A stretch of 7,836 bases of DNA from Clostridia bacterium (lineage in GTDB: Bacteria; Bacillota; Clostridia; Oscillospirales; CAG-272). Shown in pieces: positions 4,661 through 7,836 of this stretch. Numbering within the stretch: the first letter of the stretch is position 1; each line of letters starts with the position of its first letter. The stretch is from NCBI GenBank assembly GCA_017504335.1, contig JAFVRI010000088.1:1-7836 (forward strand), read 5' to 3'. Position numbers and translations under genes: made by a program. The notes under the pieces are model-generated. The model ran no database searches. It was given only the letters and a program-made list of their open reading frames with translations, and was not told the origin of the DNA.

Positions 4661-6472
4661 ATGATGAAACGAGTCATCTCATTAGCCCTTTGTCTTTTGA
4701 TGGTTGTTGCCGTTTTTTCCGGATGTGCAAAGGAAAAAGACGAAAACGATTTCGGTGCATATATCAATATGTACCTGACTGATCCCCTGTATAATTTCGA
4801 CCCAGCAATGGCGTACGGCAATGATTCCGCGCTGAAGGTCGTCAGCCTTCTCTTTGATAACCTGTTCATTCTGAACGAGGACGGAGAGGTTGAGAATTCC
4901 TTGGCAAAGAAATATACCTACGATGAAGAAACCAATCAGATGACCATCACCCTCAACAAGACATCTTGGTCTAATGGCAGAGAAGTTTCTGCAGATGATG
5001 TCATTTGTTCCTGGAGACGAATTCTTGACAATAACAACTCCTTCGCCGCCGCCGCGCTTCTCTATGATATCAAGAATGCAAGAGCAGCCAAGGAAAACAT
5101 CAACGGCATCAGCGTTGACGATATCGGAATCAGCTCTCGTGGCGGAACCGAGCTTATCATTGACTTTGAAGAAAACGTCGACATTGACAAGTTCATTATG
5201 AACCTGACCAGCTACGCATTGGCTCCTCTGTATGAGTCTTGCGTATATAGCACCTACGACGTTCTTGACTGGGCAAAGAAGCCTTCCCTGATCGTCACGA
5301 GCGGTCCCTTTAAGCTTCGTGAAATTTCCTACAACGACAACGATCGCCGTCTTGTATTGGAAAGAAACCCCTACTACTACCGCAATCCTGATCTGGATGT
5401 AATCGACGAGAGTGTAACTCCCTACCGTTTGGTTGTTGATTACACCAAGACCGATGCAGAGATCAAAGAGGCTTATGAAAACGGTGAGCTCTTCTTTGTT
5501 GGAGATATTCCTCTTTCGCTTCGCGGCGAATGGAAGGACAAGGCTACAGTTTCCGATTCCATGAGCACGCACACCTACGTTTTGAATCAGAATGCGGTCA
5601 TTAATGGCGAAAAGATTTTTGCCAAGGCAGAGGTTCGCCAGGCACTTTCCGAGGTAATCAACCGTGAAGAAATTGCCAAGAAGGTTGTATTTGCTGAGGC
5701 TGCAACCGGCTTGGTTCCCAAGGCAGTATTTAATACCCCCGAGGAGCCCGGTTGGTTTGATTCGGTTACCACGTTCTACGAAAAGAGTTCCGCTTATCTG
5801 AATACCACTACAGATCAGAATACGATTAATGCAGCAAAGAATAAACTCGCAACCGTAGGTATCACAGATCCCTCTAAGTATTCCTTTGCTATCTCTGTTC
5901 CCGCATATGACGAGGTTCACCTTCTTATCGCGGGTGAAGTTCAAAAGGCTTGGAAGGCACTTGGCTTTGATGTAACCGTTAACGCAATTGATGTAGTGGA
6001 TAACGAGGACAAGGACAAGACCATCGGAAAGATCTCCGGTGTTAAGGATGATATTTTCCACGAGAAATATCTTGCAGGTGACTATCAGGTTGCTGCCATC
6101 GACTACGTGGCATACTCTATGGATCCCTTCTCTGTTCTTGCTCCCTTTGCACAGGGCTACACCGGTGAAAAGTTTGGCGGAAGCACCGTAATGGAGGCCC
6201 CCATCCACGCAACCGGCTGGAAGGATGATACATATACCCAGCTGATTCATGAGGCCTTCACCGCTTCCGTCGAAGGAAGAGCTAACAAGCTCCATGCAGC
6301 TGAGGAACAGCTGATGAAGCAGCTGCCTATCATCCCCATCGTATACAATAAGGATGCGGTTATGGTTCACGATGATCTTTCGGATTATGAGTTTACCTAC
6401 TACAAGACTCCGATCTTCACCAAGCTTGAATTGGAAGATTATCACGATCACCTTCCTCAGGTAACAGAATAA
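4661..6472 (+). CDS. Peptide ABC transporter substrate-binding lipoprotein (OppA/DppA type, SBP family 5)
   Basis: This 603-residue secreted lipoprotein belongs to solute-binding protein family 5, which captures oligopeptides (less often nickel or other ligands) outside the membrane for ABC import. It starts with a lipoprotein signal peptide: basic MMKR, a hydrophobic core, then FSGC with the lipidated C22. Mature family blocks include DPLYNFDPAMAYGNDSALKV (38-57), LFDNLFILNEDGEVENSLAK (64-83), the signature SWSNGREVSADDVICSWRRI (102-121), TSGPFKL (213-219) and, near the end, EEQLMKQLPIIPIVYN (547-562). ATG at 4661 is favoured over the adjacent ATG at 4664 because AGGAGG is 11 bases before it. 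It is somewhat longer than the roughly 540-residue norm. A strong promoter precedes it and a terminator follows at once. No permease or ATPase genes are linked, so it must use a transporter encoded elsewhere or act as a sensor. The exact ligand cannot be told. Confidence 0.92.
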   Translation: MMKRVISLALCLLMVVAVFSGCAKEKDENDFGAYINMYLTDPLYNFDPAMAYGNDSALKVVSLLFDNLFILNEDGEVENSLAKKYTYDEETNQMTITLNKTSWSNGREVSADDVICSWRRILDNNNSFAAAALLYDIKNARAAKENINGISVDDIGISSRGGTELIIDFEENVDIDKFIMNLTSYALAPLYESCVYSTYDVLDWAKKPSLIVTSGPFKLREISYNDNDRRLVLERNPYYYRNPDLDVIDESVTPYRLVVDYTKTDAEIKEAYENGELFFVGDIPLSLRGEWKDKATVSDSMSTHTYVLNQNAVINGEKIFAKAEVRQALSEVINREEIAKKVVFAEAATGLVPKAVFNTPEEPGWFDSVTTFYEKSSAYLNTTTDQNTINAAKNKLATVGITDPSKYSFAISVPAYDEVHLLIAGEVQKAWKALGFDVTVNAIDVVDNEDKDKTIGKISGVKDDIFHEKYLAGDYQVAAIDYVAYSMDPFSVLAPFAQGYTGEKFGGSTVMEAPIHATGWKDDTYTQLIHEAFTASVEGRANKLHAAEEQLMKQLPIIPIVYNKDAVMVHDDLSDYEFTYYKTPIFTKLELEDYHDHLPQVTE

Positions 6473-6478
6473 TATTTT

Positions 6479-6519
6479 AGAGAAGATGCAAAAAAATTGC
6501 ATCTTCTCTTTTATTTTTC
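6479..6519 (+). terminator. Intrinsic terminator of the peptide-binding lipoprotein gene
   Basis: AGAGAAGATGCAA (6479-6491) pairs perfectly with TTGCATCTTCTCT (6497-6509) around an A5 loop, followed by TTTATTTTT. It lies six bases after the stop and separates this gene from the pheS leader. Confidence 0.93.
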
Positions 6520-6528
6520 AAAAAGCTC

Positions 6529-6557
6529 TTGAAAAAGCAAAATAAATGTGATATAAT
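6529..6557 (+). promoter_or_regulatory. Sigma-A promoter of the pheS T-box leader
   Basis: TTGAAA (6529-6534), a 17-base spacer and TATAAT (6552-6557) with an extended TGA before the -10. Transcription should start near 6564, just ahead of the T-box stem I. Confidence 0.85.
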
Positions 6558-6563
6558 ATAGTT

Positions 6564-6819
6564 TGTTCAAATAGAAATTGCAAAGATGAAGTCGGCGTAT
6601 TTTCATCTCTTGTCACAGAGAAAACCGTCACGGGCTGAAAGCGGTTTACAAGTGAAAATATTGCATTTCCCTTCGGAGCAGATTCGGTGAAGTCAAGTAG
6701 TCGAATCCGGTTGCCACCGTTATCGGCATTGAGTGTTGGTTGATACCGAAATTTAGGTGGTACCGCGGGCAAAGTCCGTCCTATGTATGTTTTCACATAT
6801 ATAGGCGGTTTTTATTTTT
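6564..6819 (+). ncRNA. T-box riboswitch leader, probably tRNA-Phe specific
   Basis: The leader senses uncharged tRNA and lets transcription pass into pheS when phenylalanyl-tRNA is short. Stem I: TATTTTCA/TGAAAATA (6598-6605/6653-6660), CTTGT/ACAAG (6609-6613/6648-6652) and AAACCG/CGGTTT (6622-6627/6642-6647). An internal loop below, closed by GAAG/CTTC (6588-6591/6671-6674), holds TTC at 6667-6669, the likely Phe specifier codon. Stem II is GATTCG/CGAATC (6681-6686/6702-6707) with a GTGAA/AGTAG internal loop. Then come a probable IIA/B pseudoknot region and stem III (about 6722-6750). The antiterminator pairs TAGG (6754-6757) with CCTA (6780-6783) and GCGG (6765-6768) with CCGT (6776-6779), leaving the 7-base bulge TGGTACC (6758-6764). 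TGGT would pair with the tRNA 3' end ACCA, which fits the A discriminator base of tRNA-Phe. Confidence 0.95.
6776..6819 (+). terminator. T-box regulated terminator before pheS
   Basis: CCTATGTATG (6780-6789) pairs with CATATATAGG (6796-6805) with one G-U, and CCG/CGG (6776-6778/6806-6808) extends it past a bulged T. A run TTTTTATTTTT follows. It shares bases 6776-6783 with the antiterminator, so the two folds exclude each other. Confidence 0.9.
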
Positions 6820-6853
6820 GATGAAAATTATTCAATATAAGAAAGGAATTACA

Positions 6854-7836
6854 ATGAAAGACACGTTACAACGAATCAGAGAACATGCGCTGTCTGCCAT
6901 TCAAGCTCCCGATGCGGATCTTGAACAGATCCGCATTCAATATCTGGGAAAGAAAGGTGAGCTTACTTCTGTTCTTCGCGGAATGGGATCCCTGTCCGCA
7001 GAGGAGCGTCCCATCATCGGTCAGCTTGCCAATGAAGTGCGGGCTGCAATCGAGGCGGAGCTTACTGCCAAGGCACAGCTTGCAAAGCAGAAGCAGCTGG
7101 AGGAACAGCTACAGACAGAAAAAATTGACGTAACCATGCCCTCGAATGCTCCCCGTATGGGACATGCTCACCCCTTGAACCATGTACAGCGCACCATTGA
7201 GGATATTTTTATCGGAATGGGCTTCTCCATTGCGGAAGGTCCCGAGGTAGAATATGACTACTACAATTTCCAGGCGCTGAACATCCCTGAAAATCATCCC
7301 GCACGCGATACCCAGGATACCTTCTACATTACGGAAAATATTCTGCTTCGTTCTCAAACTTCCCCCGTGCAGGTTCGCACCATGGAAAAGCAGAAGCCCC
7401 CGATTCGTGTCATCTCCCCCGGACGTGTATACCGCTCCGACGCAGTGGATGCCACTCACTCTCCACTCTTCCATCAAATCGAAGGTCTTGTGGTTGACAA
7501 AGGCATTACCATGGGAGACTTGAAGGGCATGCTGGAAACCTTTGCACAGCAATTTTTCGGAAGCGATACCCGCTTGCGTTTCCGTCCTCACCACTTCCCC
7601 TTCACCGAGCCTTCCGCCGAGGTTGACGTTTCCTGCTTCGTCTGCGGAGGTAAGGGATGCCGTCTCTGCAAAAATGAGGGATGGATTGAAATTCTTGGCG
7701 CGGGAATGGTTCACCCCTTCGTTCTTTCGAATTGCGGAATCGACCCGAATGTATACAGCGGATTTGCGTTTGGTATGGGTATTGAGCGTATTGCTATGAA
7801 GCAGTATGGCATCGATGATATGAGACACCTGTACGA
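6854..7836 (+). CDS. pheS: Phenylalanine-tRNA ligase alpha subunit (3' end beyond window)
   Basis: The frame from ATG 6854 (AAAGGA at 6842-6847) stays open to the window end: 327 full codons plus two bases. PheS is the catalytic alpha subunit of the alpha2-beta2 class II enzyme that charges tRNA-Phe using ATP. Residues 1-90 form the tRNA-binding coiled-coil arm. The catalytic core runs from about 100: HPLNHVQRTIEDIF (106-119), motif 2 RVISPGRVYRSDAVDATHSP (185-204) with FHQIEG (206-211), FRPHHFPFTEPSAEVDVSC (243-261), and motif 3 GFAFGMGIERIAM (303-315), whose arginine R312 contacts ATP. A four-cysteine cluster (C261, C264, C269, C272, in SCFVCGGKGCRLC) is usual in many bacterial PheS. Only about 12-17 C-terminal residues should be missing. 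pheT is expected just downstream. Expression is governed by the Phe T-box in front. No unusual changes are seen. Confidence 0.97.
   Translation, partial: MKDTLQRIREHALSAIQAPDADLEQIRIQYLGKKGELTSVLRGMGSLSAEERPIIGQLANEVRAAIEAELTAKAQLAKQKQLEEQLQTEKIDVTMPSNAPRMGHAHPLNHVQRTIEDIFIGMGFSIAEGPEVEYDYYNFQALNIPENHPARDTQDTFYITENILLRSQTSPVQVRTMEKQKPPIRVISPGRVYRSDAVDATHSPLFHQIEGLVVDKGITMGDLKGMLETFAQQFFGSDTRLRFRPHHFPFTEPSAEVDVSCFVCGGKGCRLCKNEGWIEILGAGMVHPFVLSNCGIDPNVYSGFAFGMGIERIAMKQYGIDDMRHLY

Noticed and set aside
4682..6502. A 606-codon open frame on the minus strand covering the whole peptide-binding lipoprotein gene
   Set aside because: It mirrors the sense gene, whose codon bias rarely places reverse-strand stops. 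The translated product is rich in Cys, Ile and Val with no family signature, and the sense frame has clear SBP motifs, signal peptide, ribosome binding site and promoter.
7109..7828. A 239-codon minus-strand frame opposite pheS
   Set aside because: The plus strand here encodes the highly conserved PheS catalytic core; the antisense product has no recognisable features.

Overview
The window comes from a low-to-moderate G+C Gram-positive bacterium of the Bacillota, most likely an anaerobic spore-former of the class Clostridia. This rests on a SpoIIP engulfment enzyme, a tRNA-Phe-type T-box riboswitch in front of pheS, the rpsP-khpA gene pair, AGGAGG-type ribosome binding sites and a clostridial-style HTH/S24 regulator. 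No transposase, integrase, tRNA gene, rRNA gene or CRISPR array is visible.

Left part (1-914, plus strand): the 3' end of rpsP (ribosomal protein S16) is followed by khpA (KH-domain RNA-binding protein) and a strong 16-bp terminator hairpin. A 151-residue protein of unknown family comes next. It starts at TTG behind a good ribosome binding site. The usual next genes of the S16 operon, rimM and trmD, are absent here.

Middle part (930-4332, minus strand): read in the direction of transcription, the order is spoIIP, an XRE-HTH/S24 self-cleaving repressor, and a GT4-family glycosyltransferase. The repressor gene has a near-consensus promoter flanked by two copies of a 16-bp operator-like element, its own terminator and an intact autocleavage apparatus. 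The glycosyltransferase has an extended -10 promoter just beyond that terminator. spoIIP is preceded by a good candidate for a sigma-E (mother-cell) promoter, as expected for this gene.

Right part (4333-7836, plus strand): a 328-bp divergent intergenic region leads to a monocistronic oligopeptide-binding lipoprotein (OppA/DppA type) closed by a strong terminator. A complete phenylalanine T-box leader and a nearly complete pheS, cut by the window edge, follow.

Most of the window is core housekeeping and sporulation. The least described elements are the S24 repressor with its paired non-LexA operator, the orphan 151-residue protein, and the stand-alone peptide-binding lipoprotein with an inverted repeat upstream of its promoter.
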